Both the position numbers and the translations under genes were made by a program. From positions 1,355,413-1,419,412 of the forward strand of contig CALYLW010000136.1 of the NCBI GenBank assembly GCA_944989445.1: a stretch of DNA of 64,000 nt. Reading direction: 5' to 3'. Shown piece by piece: positions 1 to 11,150 of this stretch. Positions within the stretch are counted from its first letter, which is position 1, and each line of letters opens with the position of its first letter. The notes beneath the pieces are model-generated. The model saw nothing but the letters and a program-made list of their open reading frames with translations, was not told where the DNA came from and made no database searches. This stretch comes from Ampullaceana balthica. Its lineage: Eukaryota > Mollusca > Gastropoda > Lymnaeidae.

Positions 1-738
1 CCAAAAGATTGGTTTATCTTTGCTGATGTTTTTCTTGAGGAAAATTATGATTTCAATGTCATTGAGTTAATTTATATATCTATATATATTTATTAAAGGC
101 TTGAAAGCATAGATATGCATGTTTATATACAGGTAGTCCTCCGGTTACGACGGTCCCATCCCGACTTACGCTGTTTAGTGCTTACGAACGCGCCCCCGTA
201 AAGAATAGTATTACGCGTTATTCCGTATTTTAAAAAAAGAAATTTCCCGAGGTAACGAATTCTTTTCTCTATTTGAAATAACAAAAACTATTGAAAAATA
301 TGTATGATTATTATTTCAACCTACAACTTTCGTTTGCGAATTTTTCAAATGGCGAAGTTTTCAATTAAGCCAATAAAGCTGAGTAAGCTTACAAGTTCCT
401 TTTCAATGCTCATTAGAGAGAGCATATTCAGCCTTTTTCGTTCCATGCAAATTCTAACTCATTATACATTCTTTTCAACTTTGAAAAGGATCGCTCTCAG
501 CTGCAGTTTGATGTCATCATTGAAAGATAGATGCGAAGTGCGATGTGTACATTTGTAAAGGACTGTGTGAAATATAGCTCATTCAAAAGCAGCAACATTT
601 TTAGCTCTGTGCAAGTTTTTTGAGTTTCACTTTGTGCTAATTCCTTTTCCTTACCCTGAGCCAGGGGCTGGACAATAACTTTTTGAAGAGTTCTGAAAAT
701 TGGACTAATTCTGAAGGTAAGCAGTCTTCGAAATCACT

Positions 739-1232
739 CATAACCCTACATGTGGAAGAAAATCAGAAGCCCCGAGCCTAGTGCTCTTTATGGGTCTTCC
801 CGGAAGACCCCCTTAGCCATCTGGCCACCAAAGAGACGTAACAGCTGAGGAACCCCACACCCCCCAAAAGCGGTCGCTTCTGAAGCGGCCACCTGGGCAT
901 CCAGGATATACAGTCGAAGATGCTTCCCACTAAGTTGCCCTCACAAGGAGGTGGTGGAATTTCCTACTACGACCCGCTACCACTTTGGCGCCATCCCGGC
1001 AAAGCACATGGGTCTCTATGGTTAGGACCGCCACAGACCGGGGGATCATCAAAGACCTACCTAGGGTGCAACCCCCACTGGAAGGTTTCCTCAGAGCTGG
1101 CGTCCAATGCGTTCTTCGCGGCACTTTTTGCTAATCCGTACTGGCACTCCTGGCCCTAAACCGGCACCGCTCGATGGCGTTGCTAGTAAATTGAGGGGGA
1201 CGAAACGGTTGCTTCGGATTGACCCGACCCCT
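739..1232. mobile_element. 494-bp insertion with 14-bp target duplication
   Basis: The 14-bp sequence TCTTCGAAATCACT occurs at 725-738 and again at 1233-1246. The related hAT element at about 24173-24187 has this site once and is continuous across it (an empty site). The 494 bp between are therefore an insertion. They are richer in GC than the surroundings. A long duplication of variable length suggests target-primed reverse transcription (LINE or SINE). I see no poly-A tail or tRNA-like boxes and cannot assign a family. The short ORFs at 920-1376 lie here and carry no recognisable domain. Confidence 0.75.
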
Positions 1233-1817
1233 TCTTCGAAATCACTTGAATGTTCTTCCATTAACTTGGCTGCTGCCCATCGGGTGGCGAAAGTGCCGAG
1301 CTCAGTTAGGTTTGTAAGAAAGCCAAATTTCTCATGGATGTATTTATATGCACTTAACCAATGTTGTAGGGCTTAAGAAAGTTTGTCAATGATTACCAGA
1401 AATACCTCAATCTTGAATTTTTGTCTCCAGGAGAATACTGTTTTGTTGATGTCCCTTTATCAAACTAACGCTTTCTTTTTTGTTTGATAGTATTGAAGAT
1501 TGTTTACACTGTTTTTACCACGGACTTTTCCTTTCCTTTGTCTTCATAGGAATAAAATTAAGAATGCTATTTTTTTAACAAACTCAATGAGAGACTTCCT
1601 TTCTAAAATTGTTTCCCAAATTTCAAGTAAAATAGCGACTTCCAGTTGTTCAATTTCCTTTAGAAATCCTTCTTTTTTCAAGTCGGCAGTCACGTGGCTG
1701 ATTTTCATTCGTTGCTAATTCTTCCAGTGCTGCGATATGCTCATGGTATGAGCTATTAACAGACCTTACAGCATAATGTCAGGCTGACTATCTTGTGTCA
1801 GACAAGGCTTTGTTAGC

Positions 1818-2123
1818 ATGTATCAATTTCATATGTTTTTGAAGTACCTGTCAACGATGAGTAGATGCAACAAGTCGGGTATAAAGATTTTGCAGAAGAC
1901 AAAAAAATCTGACCGCAGCAGGACAAACTGCTGCTCTTTTCCCAACCAAATTAAAGGAATGAGCTGTGCACGGCACATAATGAGCTACAATGCACTTCTC
2001 ACGAAGAATAGCCTGGTTTCCGTTATACTTCCTATTCATTTGCAGCATTGCCGTATGACTGTCCAAGGCATTTTCAGGGATTCGTACAAACATAATGGCC
2101 TGCATCTTTATTATACACTATAA
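1818..2123 (-). pseudogene. hAT transposase fragment, ZMYM1-like
   Basis: The minus strand reads NRKYNGNQAILREKC followed by HYVPCTAHSFNLVGK, a block typical of the middle of ZMYM1-like hAT transposases. The paralogous copy at 24757-24982 gives nearly the same residues, which supports a real ancestral reading frame. It is short and has no intact flanking domains, so no activity is expected. Confidence 0.65.
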
Positions 2124-2664
2124 TTCATAAAAAGTTTGGGAGCCCTTAAATTATTGGGGGCTTTAGCCCGTTCAGCACCCCCCCCCCTTTTTTTTTAAAA
2201 TCCGCCATAGGGGGGTCAGGCATCTGTGACGATGTGGTTCGAGGAGGGGGGTGTTTAAGAAATGTGACGTCACATCAAAAACGCGAAACTTTAAATAAAA
2301 GTTCCACTTAAATATTTGATTGTTTACCATTTATTTAATTACGTTTTTCAATGACTTCACGCATGTTACGATATTACAGTGCAGACTTACCCTAAATACA
2401 TATTTAAATGACAAAAAATAATTTGCAACATGCTAATTTTTATTGAGAAAATACGGCTTGGGGGAGGGACGTCAAAGCTTTGTGACGTCATATCTAAAAA
2501 AATGGGTGGGGTCTAAGTCTTTGTGACAAAGTATGACGCTGGGGGAGGGTGGGGTAAAAATTGGAAACCTCGCGTGACGTCATTTATGGACGGTCCCTTC
2601 AGTCCTGAAGGGGTGACACCATGAGCTACCGCCCCGGGTGACACCAACCCTAGTGACGCCTCTG

Positions 2665-3384
2665 ATCCTATCTATGTTTAATAGGCACGCCAAGAAGAAA
2701 TGAAAACATCTTCATTAAAGGTTTTAATTTTTTTATCAATACCTGAGAATAACAAATTTTTAATCAAGAAATAGTGTTTCGTTACATATCTAAATCAATA
2801 TCTCTAGCCGCAATTGTCAACCCTACTGTAGAGAGACCTCAAATAAATTCGAACCCGAACCAATTTCAATTCAAATAATTACACGTATCTATATGTGATA
2901 TTCGATATTCATATTAGTGGATTTGTTAAAATTATTATAAATTATTTTACCCCCCCCCCATAAATTTCACTAGCCATAGCTATATGATTTTACGTCACAA
3001 GCCTTATTCTATACGGGATAAAAAAAACATATTTTATGGTATTAAGATCTTATAAATTAATTTATTAAAAAAAGGAGCCAACATAAGTTTGCCTTGTATA
3101 TAGGTTATGTGACACACAAGTTCAAAGTAATCACTACACATTAAAAAAAAATGTTTTATAAAACCAATGACTTTTCCAAGTGTACGACTTCTCTATTTAT
3201 ATTTTTTGCTTTTGACAATTGTTTAGTTTGAATAATTCTGGTTTATAATAATTATTGCTTTCGTCGTTATATTTGAAGGTTAAAGATAAAGTTTCCATTA
3301 AATGACATTACAAATTTAAAAAAGGTACCTTTTCTATACACCTAGTTAAAATTGCAACTCTTTAAAGTTGTTTTAAAATAAATG
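2665..3384 (+). other. Intron sequence of copy A, paralogous to the copy C intron
   Basis: No gene is seen. From about 2690 (the GCACGCCAAGAAGAAATG block) the sequence matches copy C from about 48228, with indels. Shared blocks include the CTAGC...CAGTCAACCCTAC region and the AGCCATAGCTATATGA block (2974 here, 49127 in copy C). This places the stretch in the intron before exon D. A C-run at 2951-2959 and A/T-rich stretches are the only low-complexity parts. Confidence 0.7.
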
Positions 3385-4232
3385 CAACCAAAACTCTCAT
3401 AGCAAGCACCTCTCATAACGAGTAATTATCATAACGAGCAACATATTTTTTGAAAAAGTTTCTCCCTTAATGAACGAAGATTCGCATAACGAGTGACGCT
3501 GAAATGGAAAGTCCCCTATTTCTGGAAATTCATTTGTGAGCCGCAATTCCTCCCCGATGTATTATGCTGTGTTAAGCACTCAGTATATTAACGTATTGTT
3601 TTCGTGTGTGATCAACCCTTTTACAAATTTTGTATTCAGACAGTATTTGTAGTTTTGTTTATGTGCAAAGTGTAATAACCTGTGCTAAAATGTCTTCGAA
3701 AAAAACAACAAGAAGACAATCCTAAGAGACCACAACGGTTGAAATGAAACGTAAAACCATTGAAAAGTGAAAACAAGGCAATCTATCGCGCAACTACACT
3801 CGGCCAACATTAACGATCTGCACTATTCTCAAGAAGAATTAAAGAGATGGATGCTTCAAAGGGAGTGTCAGGAATGTCTACGATACTGTAACGACACATT
3901 TTTGTCAAATTCTGAAGCGTCGGCAAAAACAAATGTCTTTGGAAAATTTTCTGGTTAAAAGGATTATTTGTCGAAAAATCATATATTTGTTTATGGTTTT
4001 TGTTTCAAGTCTAAATTGTATTCTAGTTGTTTCACTCTTTAATAATTCATAAATAATTATATTTAAACAAATAATAATAAAATGTTGTGAAAAATGAGTA
4101 TTTTTGTCAGCATGGAAGTGATTATCGTATTTTACTTTCATTTGTATGGGAAAAATTGCTTCGTATAACGAGTGTTTCGCTTAACGAGTAAGACTCTGGA
4201 ACGAAATAAACTCGTTATGAGAGGTTCCACTG
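3385..4232 (+). mobile_element. pogo/Tigger-like DNA transposon remnant
   Basis: The right end, read in reverse complement, begins CAGTGGAACCTCTCATAACG and is followed by TA, as in pogo/Tigger elements. The left end at 3385 is a decayed version (14 of 22 positions match by hand alignment). Repeats of the form ATAACGAGT occur inside both ends. From 3690 the + strand reads MSSKKTTRRQS and then, after a stop, a diverged stretch resembling the start of a CENP-B/pogo helix-turn-helix transposase. No DDE catalytic domain is present, so it is a deletion derivative. It ends 66 bp before exon D of copy A. Confidence 0.7.
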
Positions 4233-4298
4233 TAATGAAACATATCTTGTGTCAAAATCACAAACGAAAATAGTAAAACTTCTTGTTTTGTTTTCCAG

Positions 4299-4436
4299 AT
4301 CAGTCAATCGTAACCAAGGCGACGGTAAATGGGGAAGCAGGATTTGTGTCAGTGCAACCAGGCACACTTGTGACCATTGAATGTGAGGCTGACGGTAATC
4401 CGAAACCCAAATTGTCACTCTACGGCTTGAGAACCG
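4299..4436 (+). CDS. Copy A exon D: first half of an I-set Ig domain
   Basis: A pyrimidine tract and TTTCCAG precede the exon and GGTAAT follows. The length is 138 bp, phase 1 at both ends. It reads DQSIVTKATVNGEAG, then VTIECEADGNPKPK, the B-strand cysteine and the G-N-P-x-P turn typical of I-set Ig domains. The last 10 residues (LSLYGLRTG) are not Ig-like. The next reading frame would give LRLEN, and copy C has LWFEN there, so a local frame shift has probably replaced the C strand. The second half of the domain is exon E. Confidence 0.75.
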
Positions 4437-5244
4437 GTAATATGAAGAAGAAAAAAAATTTACAAAATTTTAACCCTTAATTTCTTAAAAAATATCCATA
4501 TTCTCTCAAATTTTCCAATGACATAACTAAAGTGTATAACGGTTATGATTGTAAATCACACTTCAGCTCTTTGATGTTAAGTTGGTATTCATGTCCGCAT
4601 GCGTAAATATTTACTTCATTCGATCTTTGATTCCCTATTTAAAGCTTACGTTTTTCATTTCGAAGGATTACAAAATGAAGCTTCGACGCCAGGAAGATTA
4701 AGAAAAAATATTTTTAATACATAAACTAATAAATAATGTATGCTTATGGGGTCATTCGATTGTAAGGTAATGGTTTATTTTTAGCCACCTATAAATGCAC
4801 ATGTATACAAATTAAAAAAAATTTTTTTTTATAAAAATTTAACTCAAACTTTGGAGAAGTCATGGGTAACTGCAGTCTTCCCCTCGTTAAATTGATTGAT
4901 ATCCTAGAGTTAAAGAATAGAGAATAGTTTAAGTCACTTGAACTAATGTGAAGTAATTTCAAAAGTATTTTTTTGGAAAGACATCTACAAGTTTAGCTGT
5001 TATAAATAGTAAGAAAATTGTTTGAAAAGTCTTAAAAAGAGAACTTATCAACAGGACTGATACAGCGACGAACGAGTTGTTACAATATGATGAGTTCAAC
5101 AACCACAAAAAGGAAAAAAATTAATTAATTTTAAAAAAAAACGAGACGAAGGAACTGGAATGATGTAATGAAGCAGTCAAAGAAGTGCTCTTTAAAATAA
5201 AGTGACTTCTTTAGGTTACGAAATTGTCTAGGATTACAAAAAAT
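4437..5244 (+). other. Copy A intron D-E, 5' part
   Basis: No gene is seen. The sequence is A/T-rich. A short block near 4780-4815 (AGCCACCTATAAATGCACATG) recurs at about 16344-16365, so it is part of a dispersed repeat. From about 5040 there is patchy homology to copy C near 51110-51370 (the ACGAGTTGTT and GAGACGA blocks). Confidence 0.5.
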
Positions 5245-6390
5245 TAGGGCTGCGGAAATTAACGATTAATAAATCGATTAATCGTTAAAAATGTTAATCG
5301 ATTAAAATTAATTTTAGATATTAAAATACGAATAAAATTAAAGAAACTATTTCGATTTTTTAAATCAATTTAATAATGAATTAATTTTGTTTACTTATAT
5401 ACTTTTCCCTCGTATTATTATTATTTATTTAGACGTGAATACTTAAAACATTTTTTTTTCGTTATTTTTTGCATAGCAGAACGAATTTGCTGTGTTACGT
5501 CAAAAAAATTGGAAGCTATGGAATTACCTTGACTTAACCAATTTTGCGAAATAATGAATATTTCATTCATGGAAAGGAACTAACCCAAACTACAGATGCA
5601 AAATACTTAGGACTCATTATAAATGAGAAATTATTATGGAATCCCCATGTCAATGAAGTTATTAAAAGTCAAACAAAACCTTAGGCTTTATAAATAGAAA
5701 CCTTTACAAATGTAATAAAGATATAAAACTAAAATGCTATCTCACTTTGGTGAGACCTGTACTAGAATATGCATCTTCTGTATGGGACCCATCCACAAAA
5801 GAAAACATTGATAAACTAGAACAAATCCAAAAAAAGAGCTGCCAGATTCATTACTGGAGAATATTCAAAACTGACTAGAATAACACCATTAGTTAAATCA
5901 TTAAACCTTGAAACACTAGAGGATAGAAGAACCAAGAGTAAAGTAGTAATCATACATAAAGCAATTCACTCTAATTTAGAAATACAACACAAAGATAACT
6001 TAATACAACCCTCAGATAGACATAAGGATAAAAACACCTTTCTTATTCCGTATGCAAGAACAAACTCATACAAATTTTCGTTCTTCCCGTCCGGAATTCG
6101 GGCGTGGAATGGGTTGCCTGAAGAAACCAGGAAAGCCAACACTTTATCAACATTTAAAACTCTAATAAGAATGCAGGACTAAACACAAACCATAGATAAG
6201 CGTAGGACGCAATAATCTTCTGTACAGAAGGAGCGTCTGAAACAGATAAGATAAGATAAGATAAGAATCGCAACTTAACGAGATCTACATATGCGATATT
6301 AAAATATAATTAATCGAAATTAATCGATTAATCGATTACATTTTTTCTCGATTAATCAACGATTTTTTTTAAAAATCAATACCAGCCCAA
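5245..6390. mobile_element. hAT-type MITE (AGGGCTG family) split by a LINE 3' end
   Basis: The 8-bp sequence CAAAAAAT flanks it at 5237-5244 and 6391-6398. The ends read TAGGGCTGCGG and, in reverse complement, TTGGGCTGGT. Inside each end are ATTAATCGATTAAT-type repeats. The intact relative at 13438-13866 is continuous across the point where this copy contains about 700 bp of LINE sequence (5555-6265). The LINE therefore landed inside the MITE. Confidence 0.75.
5555..6265 (+). pseudogene. LINE (non-LTR retrotransposon) 3' end, reverse-transcriptase C-terminus
   Basis: In shifting frames the + strand reads TDAKYLGLIINEKLLWNPHV, LVRPVLEYASSVWDPST, ITPLVKSLNLETLEDRR and FFPSGIRAWNGLPEETRK. This is the familiar C-terminal region of Jockey/I-type LINE polymerases. 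After the stop come a short 3' UTR (GTAGGACGCAATAATCTTCTG) and a (GATAAG/ATAAG)n tail. Frameshifts and 5' truncation make it dead. The same tail ends the SINE at 40815-41085 and LINE fragments elsewhere in the window. Confidence 0.85.
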
Positions 6391-6480
6391 CAAAAAATAT
6401 TATTCAAAAAAATATTATTTTATTATCATGGTGTGTAATGGTGAAAGGTTTGGTCTGACCTGATGGTTTTATTCTCACAG

Positions 6481-6645
6481 GAAACTCTACATTTGGCGGT
6501 CCAGTCGCAGTAGACGGTACAACACTCAACCGGACATTCACAGCATCCCTGGCCACGTCGGACACTTACGTTTGTAAAGCTGACAATGGTGTTGACCCAA
6601 TCAATTACGGTGACCGACTGGTGGAGGTGTTAGTGGGGGGTGCAG
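6481..6645 (+). CDS. Copy A exon E: second half of the I-set Ig domain
   Basis: The acceptor is TTCTCACAG and the donor GTAGGC; length 165 bp, phase 1 to phase 1. It reads NSTFGGPVAVDGTTLNR, then ATSDTYVCKADNG, the F-strand D-x-Y-x-C-x-A-x-N signature of I-set domains, then GDRLVEVLVGG (G strand). It is open throughout and pairs with the cysteine in exon D. By hand count it differs from the copy C exon at about 12 amino-acid-changing and 10 silent positions. That is fewer changes per replacement site than per silent site, which suggests past constraint. Confidence 0.85.
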
Positions 6646-8001
6646 GTAGGCTTTCATTTAGATGGTTAAAATGTAAATGATCTGTAACGGCTTTGGCGTG
6701 CATAGCGTTATCATTTCTTGTTTATTAAATAAACACAGGAAGCATAAGTTAAAATAAATAAAATCTCTTTAAATAACACCCTCCCTCATCCCCAACCCCA
6801 AAAGGAAAAAAAAACGTAAAAAATAATTAAAATAAATACAGATCATAAGTAAGCACTTAAATATTATTAAACAGGCTGAATTACATTTTGCCTATTAAAT
6901 GAATATTGAATAGCATAATTTTGTCTTGAAATTATTGACTTGAAACTGAAATCTATAATTCAGCTATTGAGGGATTTATAATAAATGATAAATGTATAGA
7001 ATAAGTCGTTAGTTTTGGGAGTCGCAGATATATATACATTTCATGGATCAACCTTGCTACAGCCTCAAATGTTGATTTTTAGCTTGTCCTTAACGCCATC
7101 ATACCCCAATGGAATTTTCCCCTTAAATGAAATTTAAATAACTGCTGAAGTGTCGACTTCAATGCAAGTAGTTTGAGAGGGGTTCCGAAATCATCAGACC
7201 GAAATAGAAATGAATTCATTTCCTGTGGCCAAGCACTGGATGATTGTAATGGGAGTTCCTTTTTGAGGGTTGATCTAACAAGCTGTAATGAGCCTCAAAA
7301 TAAGGGCATCGCCATACAGGTATTCTTCCGCATGAGTTCTAGTGTTGCTTGGCCTTTGTGCATCCACAATCGTCTCCTCAGCCATGCAACATACGCGGTT
7401 AGACGGGGTCTCTCTTAGCGTCCAGCCTATGTAGTTAGCTGTTTGTTGGACAGTGTCCAAGTCTCATTAGCGTTACAAGAGACTAGCAGCTAGTTGGCAG
7501 TTCCCACCAATGATCCTTCTTGCTGGGTGGAGACAAGTGGAACAAGTTCCAGTAAAGCGGTCTTGTAGTAGTGCCATCAGCCCAGCCATTGTGTCATTTC
7601 TCTCGTAATGTTCACTGAGCCAAAAACTTTACTCATTATTGAGTCACTTGGCGTTCCGTTTGAGGCTGAGCTTCAACCTGTAATGCATATTGGAATGATA
7701 TCACATATTTTCTTTTAATTTCTTCTTCAATATGGCGCTTTCTTTGTTTAAATATTTGCCACTAAATTTCGTCGCGCAGTTGAAAACTACGACACAATTT
7801 ATGGCCTCTCAACTCTCATTTAAATTTCGCATTCATGATGAGAATTAAGAGTCCTATAAATTTGTTCACAAAAAACAGAACAGTGTCATTCGATTAAATG
7901 TATGGATTTTAGACGTGTGTTTTATCAGTTTAAGTGCATACTTTACTTCAACGAATATCAATTTTGTACAAGCTTCTTTTCTTAATGAAACTATTTCCTA
8001 G
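6646..8001 (+). other. Copy A intron E-F with an unidentified ~0.5-kb insertion
   Basis: The 6900-7165 part matches copy C near 52370-52665 (both have AACTGCT..AGTGTCG). At the AAGTAG site copy A continues into about 510 bp of less A/T-rich sequence (roughly 7170-7680) that copy C lacks. At the same site copy C has a minisatellite. A minus-strand ORF of 61 codons (7275-7460) lies in it with no domain I recognise. Homology to copy C resumes near 7750 (AAATATTTGCCA). Confidence 0.55.
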
Positions 8002-8136
8002 TGCCAACACTAATACAGAGGTTTATTGTAAACAGCCAGACGACTCAGTTAACTGTCAACGAGGGTGACCTCTTGCAGTTTAAATGTGACACGGCTGGAG
8101 GCAGCAGCCGGACTTCTTTAAGAGGAATCACATCAG
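8002..8136 (+). CDS. Copy A exon F: first half of the second split Ig domain
   Basis: The acceptor is TTTCCTAG; the donor is CAG|GTCTCC, good on the exon side and weak on the intron side. Length 135 bp, phase 1. It reads PTLIQRFIVNSQTTQLTV, then NEGDLLQFKCDTAGG, a typical Ig B strand with its cysteine. Copy C encodes the same exon with four or five residue changes. The partner cysteine is in exon G. In copy A the reading frame stays open through the following 141-bp intron. Confidence 0.85.
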
Positions 8137-8277
8137 GTCTCCATTTTTATTTCTCTTTGCGAGTAATATGGAAATTTAAAAAAAAATTAAAAAATACTTT
8201 AAATAAATGTGTAAATAATATGCTCATCTTCACTCGTTTTGTAAATGAGTATTTGATTCTGGTTAAAAACTTTTCAG

Positions 8278-8430
8278 AAATGTCGCTATATGACAAAACT
8301 GACACATCGGGTTCAAGTCAGATAAATGAATGGAGGACAGCAACTTGTGATTTCTACGACAGTTTTCAGTGTCGAGTGGTGTCTTCAGGCAATGTCACAG
8401 CTATGGAGATTAACGTGACCGTTATCGGGT
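8278..8430 (+). CDS. Copy A exon G: second half of the second split Ig domain
   Basis: The acceptor is CTTTTCAG and the donor GTAAGT; 153 bp, phase 1. It reads MSLYDKTDTSGSSQ, then ATCDFYDSFQCRVVSSGN, the F strand with cysteine, then AMEINVTVIG, the closing G strand. An N-x-S/T site (NVT) occurs twice. Copy C conserves the pattern (CDFYDSFQCRV). Confidence 0.85.
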
Positions 8431-8805
8431 GTAAGTAAGAATTAAAAATGAATTTGTCAACGAAGAAAGACGACAGTTTCATTGTTAGTTCTAAAAGGAA
8501 TATTAAGTCAATGTCACATATGTGTCGCACGTCTACCCCATGAATGTCACATAACTGCTATGAGAATTTAACAGAAAAGTCACACGATTTGTACACGACT
8601 GTCATACGTATGTTATATGAGTGTTACATGAATCACGAATTATTTTACATCTTAACACTCAATTAACTCATTAGTTCATTATGTGTCATTGACCGTAGTT
8701 TGGAATGGTCTCTATGTTTTTTGTGTTTCTCATCTTTAAACATTTCATCTGTGTTGACCACTTTATACGCAGCTCTTTTACATTACGTCTTATCTCAATC
8801 CACAG

Positions 8806-8877
8806 GCAAGCGTGTGGTTACAGCGCTAACAACAACAACTATCAAAACAACTACTATGACGTCATCGACTCCCTTAA
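8806..8877 (+). CDS. Copy A exon H: Thr-rich spacer
   Basis: The acceptor is ATCCACAG and the donor GTGAGTG; 72 bp (24 codons), phase 1. It encodes a short stretch rich in threonine (TALTTTTIKTTTMTSSTPL). Such stretches are often O-glycosylated stalks between domains. Copy C has the equivalent exon at 55259-55330 with fewer threonines. Confidence 0.75.
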
Positions 8878-11150
8878 GTGAGTGAAGAAAGTATTTTTTC
8901 CTTTAGCCTTATTCACTTAGTATGTTCTGCTATAACATGAGCATGCGGCGTAGCGTGGGTATGTGCTGCCCGGGGGCCCGGGGACAGAAACCAAATTTGC
9001 CCCCCCCCCAACTGCCCGAAAAATATGTTAACGCTGTAAAGTAAAAGAAAAATAATTTGAAAGTAATAATAAGAACACTATATGTTTTTATGTTAAAAAG
9101 AAAGGCTTAATTTTTTTAATGAAATTAAAGTTTTATGTTTTTCCTCATGGCTCAATCTTTCATGTATCAATGTTTTCAGCCATGGCATGCCCAATAGCCA
9201 AAATAGTAATAGATTAGACAATTTTGGTGTATTCGTAATTGATAGTCATTAATTTTTCAGTAAAATAATTTTAGAGGAGCCCTTGTAACACCTTGCATTG
9301 CTTAAGACAGTTGTAAGCAATGTTCGAATTAAGTGTATTATTTTATGCAGGTTAACTTCGAGCTTTATATCTTTATAAACTTAAATAAAACACCTAGTCT
9401 TGAATTCATTAATTTGTGTATATCAATGGGGTTAATATATTCTTTGCCTGACTATGTCATGTGTGATATTTAGAATACTCTAATTTGAAGACAAAATTTC
9501 AAAGCTAATCAGTAGATTAGCTGGTGTACGAAATTCATCTCTGTTTTCTAAATTCTAATACATAATCGCCCTTCGTATGCGTGTGTCTCCCCATCGAAAG
9601 GCGCGAAAAAGGCGCTCGAAAGGCGCGCAAAAAGGCGCACAAAAAGGCGCACAAAAAGCGCGCAAAATTATGATAAATAAATTTAAAACTTTCGCCGTAA
9701 AAATATTATATGACGTCATGGTTTTAGCACAGAGCGTCAATTACCGAAACAACGCACGAACTATGCGTGTGTGCGAGCCTTAGTAGGCTTTTCCACTAGT
9801 TCTATATAACTGCCAAAGCCTCACACGAATTTATACACTAATCTCGTCTCATGAAGTAACCAAATTTCTTCTTAACTGTTATTCTACATAGCATGGATAC
9901 AAACATATTTGCTTCGATCACAAAAAATTTGCTATCTTGTTCTTTGATTGCAAGGTTCGATTAAAATGATGAGGTCTCCACATGCATTTTTATCAAATGT
10001 CAAAACATCCCTTAAGTATTCGATTCCATTAATTTGTCTGTGAGTAGCCACTGCTAAGAAATGTTTTTGTTGAGCACTATACGTTTGTAAAGAATTTCGG
10101 GCATTTAAAAAAAATAACTTTGAAAATAAAAATGTTTCATGTTTGTGACTAGCAAAGTTCCTGCGTCTGTTCGTCTTTTTGTCTGCATCTTTCTGTTCTA
10201 TAGCTTACAACGTAACCTCAAAATGGCTCCATGGTATATTCACTATTTTTTATCCTGAAGTTGGAATGCCTTGCTTTCAAACACCTCGTCAGCGCCGGCC
10301 CAACGTTTTAATGAGGTCACGGGGTGAACTCGGCATGTGAAATTGAAACTACAGCTGACTGATACAGATGCTTATATAGAGATAAACTAAAAAATGCAAA
10401 AATTTAATTGCGGTACATTCGATCGAGCTTAATTTTGATACAAAGCATTGTCATCCAAGATCTATATGTGATAAAATTTTCAACTCTTTAGGACCATCAG
10501 AAGTGGTTTAATTTTACGTTGGCAAATTTGAAAAATTTCGGACAGACAGACACGAAAGCAAATTAATAAAAACGAGGTAATAAAACAAACCCGTAAAAAC
10601 AAAGTTTTTGACTATAAATCCCTTATATATGAGACATAACTAACAGTATTGATTATTTTCAAACTTTTACAGACTGAATCTGTCTTAACACAAGTTTGCT
10701 TCATAACCCTAGGGGGGAGGGGTGGGTGGGAGGGGGAGAGGGGAAAAGTCTGGTCACCGATTCGCTTGACCGAGCTCAGAGTGACACGTAAAATGTAAAC
10801 AAAAGCGCACCGACGTTTCGTTGGGTCGCCTCAATGCTCAAACTTTCACGTGGCAAAAAAACAATAACAAATCGTGATTTTAAATTACATACCTCATATA
10901 AGGATAAACTAAAAATGCATTAATTTAATTACGGTACGTTCGATCGATCTGAAATTTTGATACGATGCATTGTTAGGTAAGACGGGTCCGTGTGCCAAAT
11001 TTCAGTTCGATCGGATCATTGGAAGTGGGTCATTTTTGACTTCTGTTTTTCCGCCCGCCGAGCCCATGAGATGATGAGAGAGAGACAGACAGAGAGAGAG
11101 AGACGGCCGCGAAGTTAATATAAGGGATTTAAAAAGGGAGATAAACACAC
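8878..11150 (+). other. Copy A intron H-I, 5' part: dispersed repeats
   Basis: No exon is seen. 8950-9010 is a fragment of the hAT family whose ends read CAGTGGCGTAGCG (compare 35655-35712). 9595-9665 is a short iteration of an AAAAAGGCGC unit. 10590-11130 belongs to a dispersed family bounded by TTTTTGACTATAAATCC at one end and ATATAAGGGATTTA at the other. That family carries blocks such as TTACGGTACATTCGATCGA and recurs at 19.2-21.6, 32.8-33.2, 50.6-50.9 and 51.9-52.3 kb. I cannot assign it to a class. Confidence 0.55.

Larger units (their letters stand above)
1..2664 (-). mobile_element. hAT DNA transposon relic (ZMYM1-like transposase), left end outside window
   Basis: The stretch matches the complete element at 22960-25573 almost base for base (compare 1-60 with 23455-23515). 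It ends in the same terminal sequence, whose reverse complement reads CAGAGGCGTCACTAGGG. The left end is cut off by the window edge. Remains of a transposase are read on the minus strand around 1240-2110, with the segment HYVPCTAHSFNLVGK. I recognise that segment from ZMYM1-like hAT transposases (family knowledge, not searched). The coding sequence is full of stops, so it is dead. The insertion lies in paralogous intron sequence of copy A, because 2673 onward resumes homology to copy C at about 48225. It interrupts the intron that should lie between exons Ig-b and D. Confidence 0.8.

Noticed and set aside
920..1376. Three ORFs near the left edge
   Set aside because: They lie in the 494-bp insertion or cross its edge; no domain recognised.
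8700..8885. 61-codon ORF starting upstream of exon H
   Set aside because: Its 5' part is intron; only 8806-8877 is supported as exon by the acceptor, the donor and copy C.
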